Below are positions 9,959-17,659 of a DNA stretch of 17,659 nt, piece after piece. The translations under genes were made by a program, and so were the position numbers. The notes under the pieces were generated by a model. The model was not told the origin of the DNA and did not search any database. It was given only the letters and a program-made list of their open reading frames with translations. Each line of letters opens with the position of its first letter. Within the stretch, counting starts at the first letter, position 1. Source of the stretch: Fragilaria radians (Eukaryota; Bacillariophyta; Fragilariophyceae; Fragilariales; Fragilariaceae); contig CAAAJI010000672.1 of the NCBI GenBank assembly GCA_900642245.1, positions 10,747 to 28,405 of the forward strand. The letters are read 5' to 3'.

Positions 9959-10495
9959 CCCTTGCATTAAAAGTGCTATGTCATATCTTGTTGTTTTGAG
10001 AAAGCTCATTTGCTTATTGATTTTCTAGACTCCTTCATAAGGCTCAGTTACTTGCTGACTTTGCTACTGCTGGTAGGCTGCCTTGACAACATCGTTTATA
10101 GAGATGCCTTTCATAACAAATGCATGAAACGTTTTTGCGGTTTTATTCCCTATATTTAACCGTAGTACTTATCTGAAATTAATTTTTACTCTTGGGAAAT
10201 CAATATTTCTGATAAATATATTCCTTCAAGTCATATAAGAAATTCATCCTTGACTCGACTGTCAATTTTAATTGATTTTAAGTCATCAATTTGCCAACAT
10301 ACAGCTTGTTGTGCCTTGCATTGCTTCCACGGGATACTTCATCTTTAGCAAAACAAAACATTTGTTATAGTCTTGGAGGCTTTTATCCTCCTTCTGTTTT
10401 GTGCCTAATAGTGTAATATGTGCATCAAGTATGATTGACAAAGCATATTGATGTTTCTTGTAGTTAAGGGAATTCTTTTTCTCGTTCTCATAAAC
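9959..10495 (-). mobile_element. decayed Ty1/copia retrotransposon fragment (gag-like and reverse transcriptase pieces)
   Basis: Minus-strand pieces resemble diatom copia polyproteins in shifting frames with stops. 10286-10495 is open for 69 codons and contains YALSIILDAH and KEDKSLQDYNKCF, like the core of copia Gag. 10207-10299 reads CWQIDDLKSIKIDSRVKDEF, matching the catalytic (Y/H)VDD box of the reverse transcriptase and the segment after it. 10064-10129 gives FHAFVMKGISIN, and 9959-10057 gives VTEPYEG then MSFLKTTRYDIALL, matching the connection region before RNase H. The order is correct for minus-strand pol. The gag-like piece abuts the reverse-transcriptase piece with integrase missing, so an internal deletion is likely, or the gag assignment is wrong. 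No LTRs were identified. It is non-functional. Confidence 0.6.
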
Positions 10496-11415
10496 TTAAT
10501 AGGATTATTTTCCATTTTGGATTAATGTTTTCTTCATTACCTTGTTGTTGCGTATGACTTTGTTTTGTTATTTCATATGCTAGAAGCTTCTTTCAGTAAG
10601 AATCCTAGTCCTCTTGAAATGCATCTCAAGATTTTTTACTGTTGAGAAGTTGGATCATTCATGTTATCAATTTGTTATCGCGATGGTTTCCACAAATTTG
10701 CATTGACATCACGAAATTCTTTGTGTGCTTGAGAAATGTTGCTTCCATAGTCAACAATTATTGTATATAATTTGTGGAAGCTGCAAACTCAAATCTCCAA
10801 AAATATAGCATTTACAATGGAAGAAAAGAATTTGGTCCACAAAAAATAGTATATCAGAGCGGCACGCAATGTGGTACCAGCCAAGCTGATTAGATAAATT
10901 TTAGCCCAATTTTTGCTTTTCATGGATAGGATTTTCAAAAAACAGACACCAGTATAATGCTACAATGAATGCTGTGAATTGCGCTTGCCAGTAAGACCTC
11001 ACTGATATATGATTGCAAATTTGAGTCTTTTCATAATTCAAAAGTACAATATCTTGATTATAATTAGCTAAAATGACCATATGTATCAAAGTAAGAGCAT
11101 TCCTCTCCAGGATGTCATTTCAAGTAGAGAAATCAATGATGATAATGAGTTCTTTGTAAATGATGAGATCAAACAACAAAGGAAAGAATGAGTAGCTGTT
11201 TACAATTACAATTAATATTTTTGAAAAACCATGAAAATGTGTTGCTTGTTCCTGTACAAATCATATCTTGATTGTGGATTATAGAATCTAACATTCTATT
11301 GCGTGATCCCCACCCTTCAAATATGAAGGAAAATGCTAGAGGCAAGGCTTGCATTGACACAGCTCAACATACAAACTGCCAGGAAATAAGAATGATAGTC
11401 TGCTGCATACTGGAA
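10496..11415. other. spacer downstream of paralogue 3, with duplicated 3' flank
   Basis: No gene is recognised. Bases from about 11234 to 11415 are homologous to about 5925-6113 downstream of paralogue 2, for example TGATTGTGG near 11269 versus 5961 and a near-identical run starting AACTGCC at 11374 versus 6071. The distances to the respective stop codons agree within a few bases. This is probably shared 3' untranslated region. Confidence 0.55.
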
Positions 11416-12559
11416 TCACTCTGAGATTGCAGAGTAGTCATACACATGAACTGCTGCTTTTACTTCCCCGTTGATTAAAATACATTCATATCCAATGGCA
11501 AGTAGCGGAACACCAGACGTTACAATGGATACACTAGGTCCACGTCCCCGTGGCTGACAAGACCCCTTTGGATACCCTAGAATAGGTGATCCATATACTT
11601 CCAGTATGCCATCTTTTGACTTGTATACCCAAACTGTGCCGGAAGTGTCCGATGTATGTTGCTCGGATGCAACAACAACAGCTCCAGAGGCATCCATATC
11701 AATCTGACAACCCAGATGAGCATCCTCATAAGTACCTGAGACGGGATAACCAATGGTATCAATTGTATTAAATTGTGACCCAATGAAGCATACCTCTAGA
11801 ACTCCAGCACCTTTATACTCTTCGTCATAAGAACTGGACTCGACACTGAATGCAAAGTATTCACCACTTTCATTGGTCACCAGGTTGTGGCCTAATTGAG
11901 AGTTTGCAGTATCACCATAGTAATAATTGTTAGCGAAGTGATACCACTTATTCAAATCTTTGTTCAGTGTAAAGCAATAGACCTTGCCTGCTTTTTCAAA
12001 CTTCATACCATCAAAGGGTGCTCCAATCATTATCTTGGAACCGTCATGACTTGATGCGATTGAGTGTCCAAAACGTGAGTTGGTGCTTTCTCCAGTCATA
12101 TCCGAACCAACTTGAACCCATGAATCAGTTACATTATTATAGTCATAAGCTCGAACGAGACCTATCCTTTCTGATTCAGCTTGTCCATAATTTGGAGCTC
12201 CAACAAATAGCCGTGTTCCAATGGAATTCAATGCTACAGAGAACCCAAACTCACACAACGGTGTTGGGCCTTGGATTGACTTTCCTTTATGTGAAATTGT
12301 ATTGTTATTGAGGTCAATCAGGTAAATGTCAACAAGCCCATTACCGTATCCTGGTGATCCGATTGCCAATGTTGATCCATCCGCACTAAGACTCGTTCCT
12401 TGGCTCATGAGAGCACTAGAATTACTGCCCTGAACCTTCGTCCCAGATACAGGGAGAAGATGCGACCAAGTTGTTTTGTCTGTTCCTTTCTCGATGGTAT
12501 AGACATCGAATCGCCCCTTGCCATTTTCATAGTATGGAGAAGAAACAGCTAAAATGTTC
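11374..12559 (-). repeat. duplicated block, copy B (propeller coding region plus 3' flank)
   Basis: This is the partner of 6071-7254. It covers the propeller from the first blade to the stop codon and about 40 bases beyond at high identity. Silent positions are also conserved over long runs, which indicates recent duplication or conversion rather than protein-level selection alone. Confidence 0.85.
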
Positions 12560-13113
12560 CCGTCAGCATTTAGCTTTATTTTATATCCGAAGGATACTTC
12601 ATTGGATAAGATTTCAGAACTGAAGTTCCATTGGTAGGAGGTCGGAGATTCATTTTGAGTTATTGTGGATGGTGTCGATGATGGTGTTGGACTTGGAGCT
12701 GGTGAAATCAATGAAGAATTGAATCCGATGACAATAATAGCCACAGCAATCGCAAAAAATACCACATAACAGTAAATTTGAATGCTCTGGGACAAAAGAA
12801 AGATTAAAAGGTACCTGTGTTCTTGTTCTAACGAATCATTCTCATTGAGATTAGTTGAAGTTTCAGGCGGAAATACTTGATTTATTGTCGAAGTATCAAT
12901 ATCATTGGTATCCCATAATGGTATTTCACTTTCACTGTTCATTAGATTTGTGATGGCATAAGCACCAGGTAGAGAATCGTCGATATCATCAACGTCATCA
13001 TTACCACTGAATGAATTGTTTCGTTCGGCTGTCGTGTCTCCACCAGTGGACGGTTCGTTTAATTGCGCTTTCCTTAGCCTTTGTATTCGCCATCGACTAG
13101 CGCCTTGACTCAT
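11416..13113 (-). CDS. single-pass membrane FG-GAP propeller protein with short N-terminus, no zinc module (paralogue 3)
   Basis: The open frame extends to 13158, but that codon is GTG; the first ATG is at 13111-13113 and gives 565 residues. The start MSQGAS matches MTQGSN of the gene at 1-759, supporting this choice. Order: an acidic, low-complexity N-terminal region (1-98) that keeps a SLPGAYAI motif like SLPGAHFI in paralogue 1; a membrane helix (about 110-131); a Pro/Ser/Thr linker (137-158) with SPAPSPTPSSTPST; and a seven-bladed FG-GAP propeller (159-565). The propeller matches paralogue 2 with 37 differences in 382 residues counted by eye (about 90% identity), including all six cysteines and the seven blade motifs. 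The CxxC zinc module and about 200 residues of N-terminal sequence are absent. An ectodomain outside or in the lumen is inferred; function unknown. Confidence 0.92.
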   Translation of the reverse strand: MSQGASRWRIQRLRKAQLNEPSTGGDTTAERNNSFSGNDDVDDIDDSLPGAYAITNLMNSESEIPLWDTNDIDTSTINQVFPPETSTNLNENDSLEQEHRYLLIFLLSQSIQIYCYVVFFAIAVAIIVIGFNSSLISPAPSPTPSSTPSTITQNESPTSYQWNFSSEILSNEVSFGYKIKLNADGNILAVSSPYYENGKGRFDVYTIEKGTDKTTWSHLLPVSGTKVQGSNSSALMSQGTSLSADGSTLAIGSPGYGNGLVDIYLIDLNNNTISHKGKSIQGPTPLCEFGFSVALNSIGTRLFVGAPNYGQAESERIGLVRAYDYNNVTDSWVQVGSDMTGESTNSRFGHSIASSHDGSKIMIGAPFDGMKFEKAGKVYCFTLNKDLNKWYHFANNYYYGDTANSQLGHNLVTNESGEYFAFSVESSSYDEEYKGAGVLEVCFIGSQFNTIDTIGYPVSGTYEDAHLGCQIDMDASGAVVVASEQHTSDTSGTVWVYKSKDGILEVYGSPILGYPKGSCQPRGRGPSVSIVTSGVPLLAIGYECILINGEVKAAVHVYDYSAISE

Positions 13114-13439
13114 GGAACATATAAATGTGATTTGATTGGTTGGGTAGAGGGAGGCCACAGGGCTCGCGAATTAATGCAACATTTTATGTCGCGTCGAAAA
13201 AAAATAGTAGCGAGTATGTCATGAGATTAGATCGGTAGCTTGAATTTGAATCCGCAAAAGACAAACCACTTCCAAATTTCGTCTTAGACAAATCCGTCAT
13301 CGACGTCATCAAATGTCGTACCTTATCGCGTATTCTTTTTTAACCCATAACCTTTTCAAGCAGCGAAGATGTACCACTTTAAACAACACGATTCTCCTAA
13401 TCAGTCACACACTCCCGCTGATCAACTACCATCCTCTCA
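13114..13439. other. 5' flank of paralogue 3
   Basis: This is a short AT-rich stretch between the ATG at 13113 and the end of the copia fossil, expected to hold the promoter and 5' leader. An A-run of seven at 13198-13204 is the only notable feature. No motif could be assigned with confidence. Confidence 0.4.
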
Positions 13440-14870
13440 AATGTTCATTAACTTCTTTCTAAAAAATTACTAAACTTTGTTCCAATCAATGGCTTTGTCA
13501 TGTAGTCTCCTAACATTTCTGTAGCTGAGCAGAACTTTACTTTAACAATTCTTTCTGATTACTCAAGTTGTTTTTGAAGCACATTTGATATTGACATGTT
13601 GAGTTCTATCTCCTTAACTTGTTTTAACCTTTATTCTTTGCCGCCGGCTATCTCAGTAAATGATATTCTCTCTCATTTGCTATCCTTGTTCATTTACAAA
13701 TAATTCTGTCCACATTTTCTTGAAGCAATGTCAACAAAGGAAAATTAACTCTGCCTTAGGTGAACTTCTTGTTTTTGCCTTTTGTTAAGTTGGCACAACT
13801 TGAGCCGCTTCCTTTCCTAGAGCTATAATTGCACCGGTTTAACTTCGCATGCCATTATGGACAAAAAGCAATTCATCTAAATTCCACTTGTCGATGAATT
13901 TCTCATCTATCCAAAATCTCCATTTATCATTTATTGTGTTGTTCAGAAACGGCAACAAAAGCAATTTGTCCCAATCTGTCTTTGCTGGGTTTACTATCGT
14001 AAAAATACAATTTATGGCGTCATATCCAGCCTTAATTCAGTCGCCAAGGTTAATCTAGTTGAATCTCCTCGCTTTTTGAAATATTGAACAAGTTCTGATC
14101 ACGATGGATATTTTACCTTTTGTCTCAAAATCAAATGGAAACTCCATCATCATCTTGCCTATGTATTGATCTACATATCATACCATCGTGTGCTGTGGGC
14201 CATTTACCATTCAATTGGATATACACGGATTGTAAAAATGTATTTTGAGAGCAATTTACTCCAAATCATTTCTCATTTTCTTATAGGAAAGCAACACTGA
14301 TTGCACCATATCATAGCTTGGTTTCAAAACTTGAACAAAGAGAATCTTACTTCTATTGACACTTGAGACATACCCTCCATAAACAAGTGGATCTAGATCA
14401 ACAATCATATCAACAAACGGACCTCTAATTTTCATAATATTTTATCCTCCATCATATTTGTTCCTGCTGCCGTTTGAGCAAATGCATACGTGATAGCAAG
14501 GGACACTACATCCAGCTTTCCTTTTGCATCTATAATTCCGTAAGCGCAACGGATTCTGTTGCTACTGTAGGATTTGATGCTTCCTCCTGACTAATAAATT
14601 TGAGCTGTACGCTTCAATTTGCAAAGGTTCTTGCCTTGATTCTTTTATTGCTTTTTCGACCAAAATATTTAGCTTTCAATCACTCTATGTCTCTGTTTAT
14701 CAGTCAGTGATTCCATTTATCCTGGTTCAAAATCAACCCTTGCGTGCAATGATCTCATCTCATCAAACGCAACTTCCTTCACTCTTTCTCCAGAGCAATG
14801 TTTGAGCGCCTTGTTCAAGATTCTATGTTTGCAACATTACATCCTGATCCATCTCTTTATTCCATTTTAA
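13440..14870 (-). mobile_element. decayed Ty1/copia retrotransposon: reverse transcriptase to RNase H
   Basis: Reading the minus strand downward, fragments appear in the exact order of a diatom copia pol, in changing frames with stops. 14718-14791 gives the segment before the reverse transcriptase (FDEMRSLHARVDFEPG). 14614-14645 gives KRIKARTFAN. 14536-14592 gives SQEEASNPTVATESVALTE. 14256-14429 is an open stretch with IRGPFVDMIVDLDPLVYGG and LKPSYDMVQSVLLSYKK. About 14165-14215 has NPC, MVNG and a decayed catalytic box YVDQ (normally YVDD). RNase H follows at 13746-13859 (HNGMRS, TGAIIALGKEAAQ, KTRSSPKAEL), and the pol C-terminus is at 13469-13507 (DYMTKPLIGTKF). Integrase, protease, gag and LTRs were not recognised; they would lie above 14870 if kept. 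Inactive. Confidence 0.88.
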
Positions 14871-17518
14871 GTTAAATTTGTGAATGACCTGAGAATATTG
14901 CTTTAGGACTTGTCATCCAGGTTCTTTTGTCATCTGCGTGTTTCGCTACGGGTGATTGCTTTAGCCTGCCACGAAAGGAAATTTCAATCTTCTGCCAATT
15001 TTCACGCGGCAAAAGACATAAAGCCAAACAAAAATCATGTCGGATCGAGAATCGAGCCCCACAGCAGCTCCACAAAATTGATGGAATAACTCTCTTTTTT
15101 CAGGAGTGAGAAAGGTGGACCACCAGGGAGACTCTGTCTTAAGACTTCTTGCGAAAGTGGTCCGACTTTTCTTGATAGGGCGGATGTCAGAGACCCTCCA
15201 ACTATGCCACAAAGTCAAACCTGCTTTGTTGCAATGGCTTCCATTGTTTGAAATTTCATTGTCCGAGATATCAGATGTGGTTTCCGGTTCAGTTGAACTA
15301 TCAGCCACTAACGCAATAACTCGTAAGTACGAGATATCCTCAAAAAAGGGTAGAGGAAGGAGGGAGTGCAACAGTTTAGTGATAGAATTAAGCATGGAAT
15401 AAGCATCAACAAATTAAATTTATTTTTAATTTTCGAAACAAAAATGAGCTGTGGCCACAATGATTTTGTTTTTCAGCACAATTCAAAGGGGGGCAAAAAG
15501 TGTTCTGGACACAATTCTTTTTTCACAAAGAAACCTGGAAAAATGCGAGTTTTTCGCAGTGTTGCATCAGGCTACCGAAAGAAAAAATCTGTCCGAGTAA
15601 AATTACAATAGTCAACTATTGTAATTGTAATTGTAATTGTGGTAGGCTAACTTTTGCCCTTAGATATGGTTATTTTCCCCTTTATTTGTCCATTTTCCCC
15701 GAATTTTTTGCTACTGAAATCTTCTGCTGTGATCGTTTTTTTTTCTGGAATTCATGTTAATCATTGTCTTGAAATCTTATATCGATGGCATTCCTAAACA
15801 ATTGTAATATGCTCTATTCCCTCAAAATTTGTCTACTTCGCTCAAACATATTCAGCATTGTTATATCCGTCGCTTCACACTTCATGGTATCATATGAATT
15901 GTTTGGTTTATAATAGTCAATTCAGTTTGGAGCTACTCTACACGTACATGGTTTGTTAATTCTGTATATCATTCTTCTCACATATACAATTCTTCTCTTG
16001 GCTTGTGCTTTCTATCCAGCAGGACCTCATGTAGTTCCTTCGGTTATTCTAACATCTCTTTTTGATGGAAAGAAGCAACGTGACCTAACGTAAGCGCCTG
16101 ATCCTCGTTTGATCAATGCTTTAAGTTGGGGCATTTTTGTAAAAATCATGGTAACTGAAAGGGGTTCTATGAACTATTGAGAATGTCAAGAGTGGCATTT
16201 GATCACTTTCTGACTTACCTAAGAGTGATTCAAATAATTGTTTGCTATCTTTATACGCTGATAAGGCATAACTCATTGACTTGGTTTTTTCTTTTACTTT
16301 TCCGGACATTCTTTTCATTTTAAAAAAGATTGTTATTAACACAATTCATGCCATTCTGTGGAAAGTATGAGGAATACCTGAAACATAATTACTCATCTCA
16401 ATTCATATGATACAGAGAAACAAAGCCAAGAAAGTACTTTTGTTACGGGTTGCAAAGCAAAGCATAATAGGAGTGTATCACGGGACTTGTTTGGGAAATG
16501 CAGTTTATACATCAAGAGGTTCAGATTGCTGAACAATAAGTTTTACGTGTGGGACTTAAAGGGATAGTTTCAAGCATTATTGGCAACAAGGGAAATTGCC
16601 TCGCAGCCTAAGGGATATCCAATGAGTTTAACTGTGTGGCTTAAATAGATTAAATCAAGAACATTGATAGGAAGTGAGAGAGAAGTATTGGAGGGAAAAC
16701 CTTATCAGCTGTCAGTATTAAGGAACATTTCAAACAGGTGGTACTCTTGATCCTACAGCTTTTGAGCACAAACATTAAGTTTATCAAATTGGCGGATTTA
16801 TCTGAATATCTTTCCTGCAAGGTATTATTCTTACCACAGATATGGGACAGGGAATCGGGAGAAAAACTGAAAAAACTACAATACTCGTAGAAAAAGGCAT
16901 GACAGTAATCAAGGAAAACAAAAACTCAGTGTATCAGATGGGATATTTATTTAGACTCTGTGAATGGGAAACCTTTAGTGATTTGGGGATTTGTGAAAGT
17001 GGCCTTACTCTTCCTTGTGGTAGAGTATTACAAGGTTAAGGGAGGTCATGAACATAGCATTACAAAGACCATGAATGCAACAAAAGTTGGAATTGTCAAG
17101 TACACATCAGAGAATTATTTAAAGCTTATCTTGGACATTACCTAGCTAATTCATGTTGTTTGCTAATCTTTTCCTCAATTGCATGTGTTGATAGCCATTA
17201 TCATAATCCTTGACCTGAATAAATTTGCTCAATTTTTTTGTCAGCTTTTCTCCATTCAGGGTTGACATCTTGCTGGTGTCTGCTTGCTAGTTCTTTGAAT
17301 ATCTTAAATTATCACAGATTCTACAAACTTGTTTTCTTCTTGCTGATGTACACTGTCATTCCACACACCTCTCGTAACTATCATGTAGAATTGAGTGCAT
17401 CATGATTTTCTTTTACTTTTGGAGTAATTTCAATCAAGAAAGGCACTCCGGTAATTCTACCAACCAACTCTAATGTCGATAACAAACTGGCATTCTGGCA
17501 TTCAATCTCCTTTTTCGT
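14871..17518. other. 2.6-kb spacer with no recognisable gene
   Basis: The stretch 14900-15560 is visibly less AT-rich and open on both strands; the longest frame is 14961-15395 on minus, 144 residues if its start codon is accepted. No domain is seen, and it does not resemble copia integrase, although its position just upstream of the pol fossil on the same strand would fit retroelement-derived DNA. 16121-16342 (minus) and 16842-17145 (plus) hold short unassigned open stretches. The last few hundred bases are the 3' flank of paralogue 4. Confidence 0.5.
15601..15640. repeat. perfect 11-bp hairpin running into an ATTGTA hexanucleotide repeat
   Basis: AATTACAATAG at 15601-15611 pairs with CTATTGTAATT at 15616-15626 around a TCAA loop. 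The right arm continues as ATTGTA repeated three times plus ATTGT (15618-15640), so the left arm can pair with any of the repeat units. This is either microsatellite slippage from an inverted repeat or a foldback structure; no gene is attached to it. Confidence 0.8.
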
Positions 17519-17659
17519 TTACAAAATTTCGTATATATGTACAGCCGACGCTGGTGTCTGCTTTCCATTGATTGAAATACACTCATACCCAATAGCAAGT
17601 CGTTTAACATTTGACGTAATGGCAATAGACAAACTTGGTCCATTTCCCCAGGGCTTACA
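17519..17659 (-). CDS. 3' end of FG-GAP propeller protein (paralogue 4), cut by right window edge
   Basis: The last 46 codons and the TAA stop (17519-17521) of a gene entering from the right. The translation begins CKPWGNGPSLSIAI and contains KRLAIGYECISINGK and AVHIYEIL. It aligns without doubt to the final blade of the propellers ending at 6114 and 11416 (CQPRGRGPSVSIV, LAIGYECILINGE, AAVHVYDY). Both cysteines of this blade are conserved. It is clearly more diverged from the other two than they are from each other, has a short insertion (QTPAS region), and lacks their YxAISE tail. Only the end is visible, so the N-terminal type (with or without zinc module) cannot be told. Confidence 0.9.
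   Translation of the reverse strand, partial: CKPWGNGPSLSIAITSNVKRLAIGYECISINGKQTPASAVHIYEIL

Noticed and set aside
6284..12311. Plus-strand open frames at 6284-6469, 6749-7009, 7541-7904, 11586-11771 and 12018-12311
   Set aside because: They are antisense shadows of the propeller genes; matching shadows in both copies simply reflect the duplication.
13114..13158. Longer N-terminus (15 extra residues) for the gene ending at 11416
   Set aside because: The upstream codon is GTG, not ATG, and the first ATG at 13113 starts a MSQG sequence matching paralogue 1.
15040..15075. tRNA-like B-box (GGCTCGATTC on minus), possible SINE
   Set aside because: Only one box matches, with no A-box at the right spacing and no tRNA fold.
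14961..15395. 144-residue minus-strand open frame as a gene
   Set aside because: No domain, no homologue in the window, overlapping frame open on the opposite strand, and location beside a retroelement fossil.
16842..17145. Two overlapping plus-strand frames
   Set aside because: Short, mutually overlapping, no recognisable domain; consistent with chance in this composition.
17271..17575. 14-base repeat GCTGGTGTCTGCTT present near 17272 and inside paralogue 4
   Set aside because: A single 14-base match within a window this size can occur by chance, and flanks do not align.

Overview
The window looks like nuclear DNA of a diatom or related stramenopile. It is AT-rich, with widely spaced genes. 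Its single-pass membrane proteins carry Pro/Ser linkers of the PSxxPS type followed by integrin-like FG-GAP propellers, and the spacers hold decayed Ty1/copia retrotransposons of the kind common in diatom genomes. There are no prokaryotic-style operons, ribosome binding sites, CRISPR arrays, tRNAs or rRNAs that I can see. The organism call rests on protein style, not on a marker gene.

All five genes lie on the minus strand. Reading from the left edge: (1) 1-759, the 5' part of a gene running off the window, with an acidic/basic N-terminal region and the first half of a four-cysteine zinc-ribbon-like module; (2) 3494-4835, a secreted or membrane DOMON plus cytochrome b561 protein whose reading frame is broken once near 4014-4020; (3) 6114-8423, a complete 769-residue member of the same family as gene 1 (cytoplasmic zinc-ribbon module, one membrane helix, Pro/Ser linker, seven-bladed FG-GAP propeller); (4) 11416-13113, a 565-residue paralogue with nearly the same propeller but a short, different N-terminal region lacking the zinc module; (5) 17519-17659, the last 46 codons of a fourth paralogue entering from the right edge. 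The window is therefore part of a tandem array of receptor-like propeller proteins, interrupted by one DOMON-b561 gene.

Genes 3 and 4 share about 90% protein identity from the first propeller blade to the stop codon, plus a homologous 3' flank. The similarity stops sharply inside blade 1 (about 7254 and 12559). This points to recent partial duplication or gene conversion that keeps the propellers alike while the intracellular halves differ.

The spacers are mostly non-coding. Two contain recognisable minus-strand Ty1/copia pol fossils (9959-10495 and 13440-14870), full of stops and frameshifts. A weak gag-like stretch on the plus strand (2169-2342) may be a third. A small hairpin fused to an ATTGTA repeat lies at 15601-15640. 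The array has probably grown by duplication amid retroelement insertions. The function of the propeller proteins is not known to me; adhesion, cell-surface recognition or signalling across the membrane is a guess from architecture.
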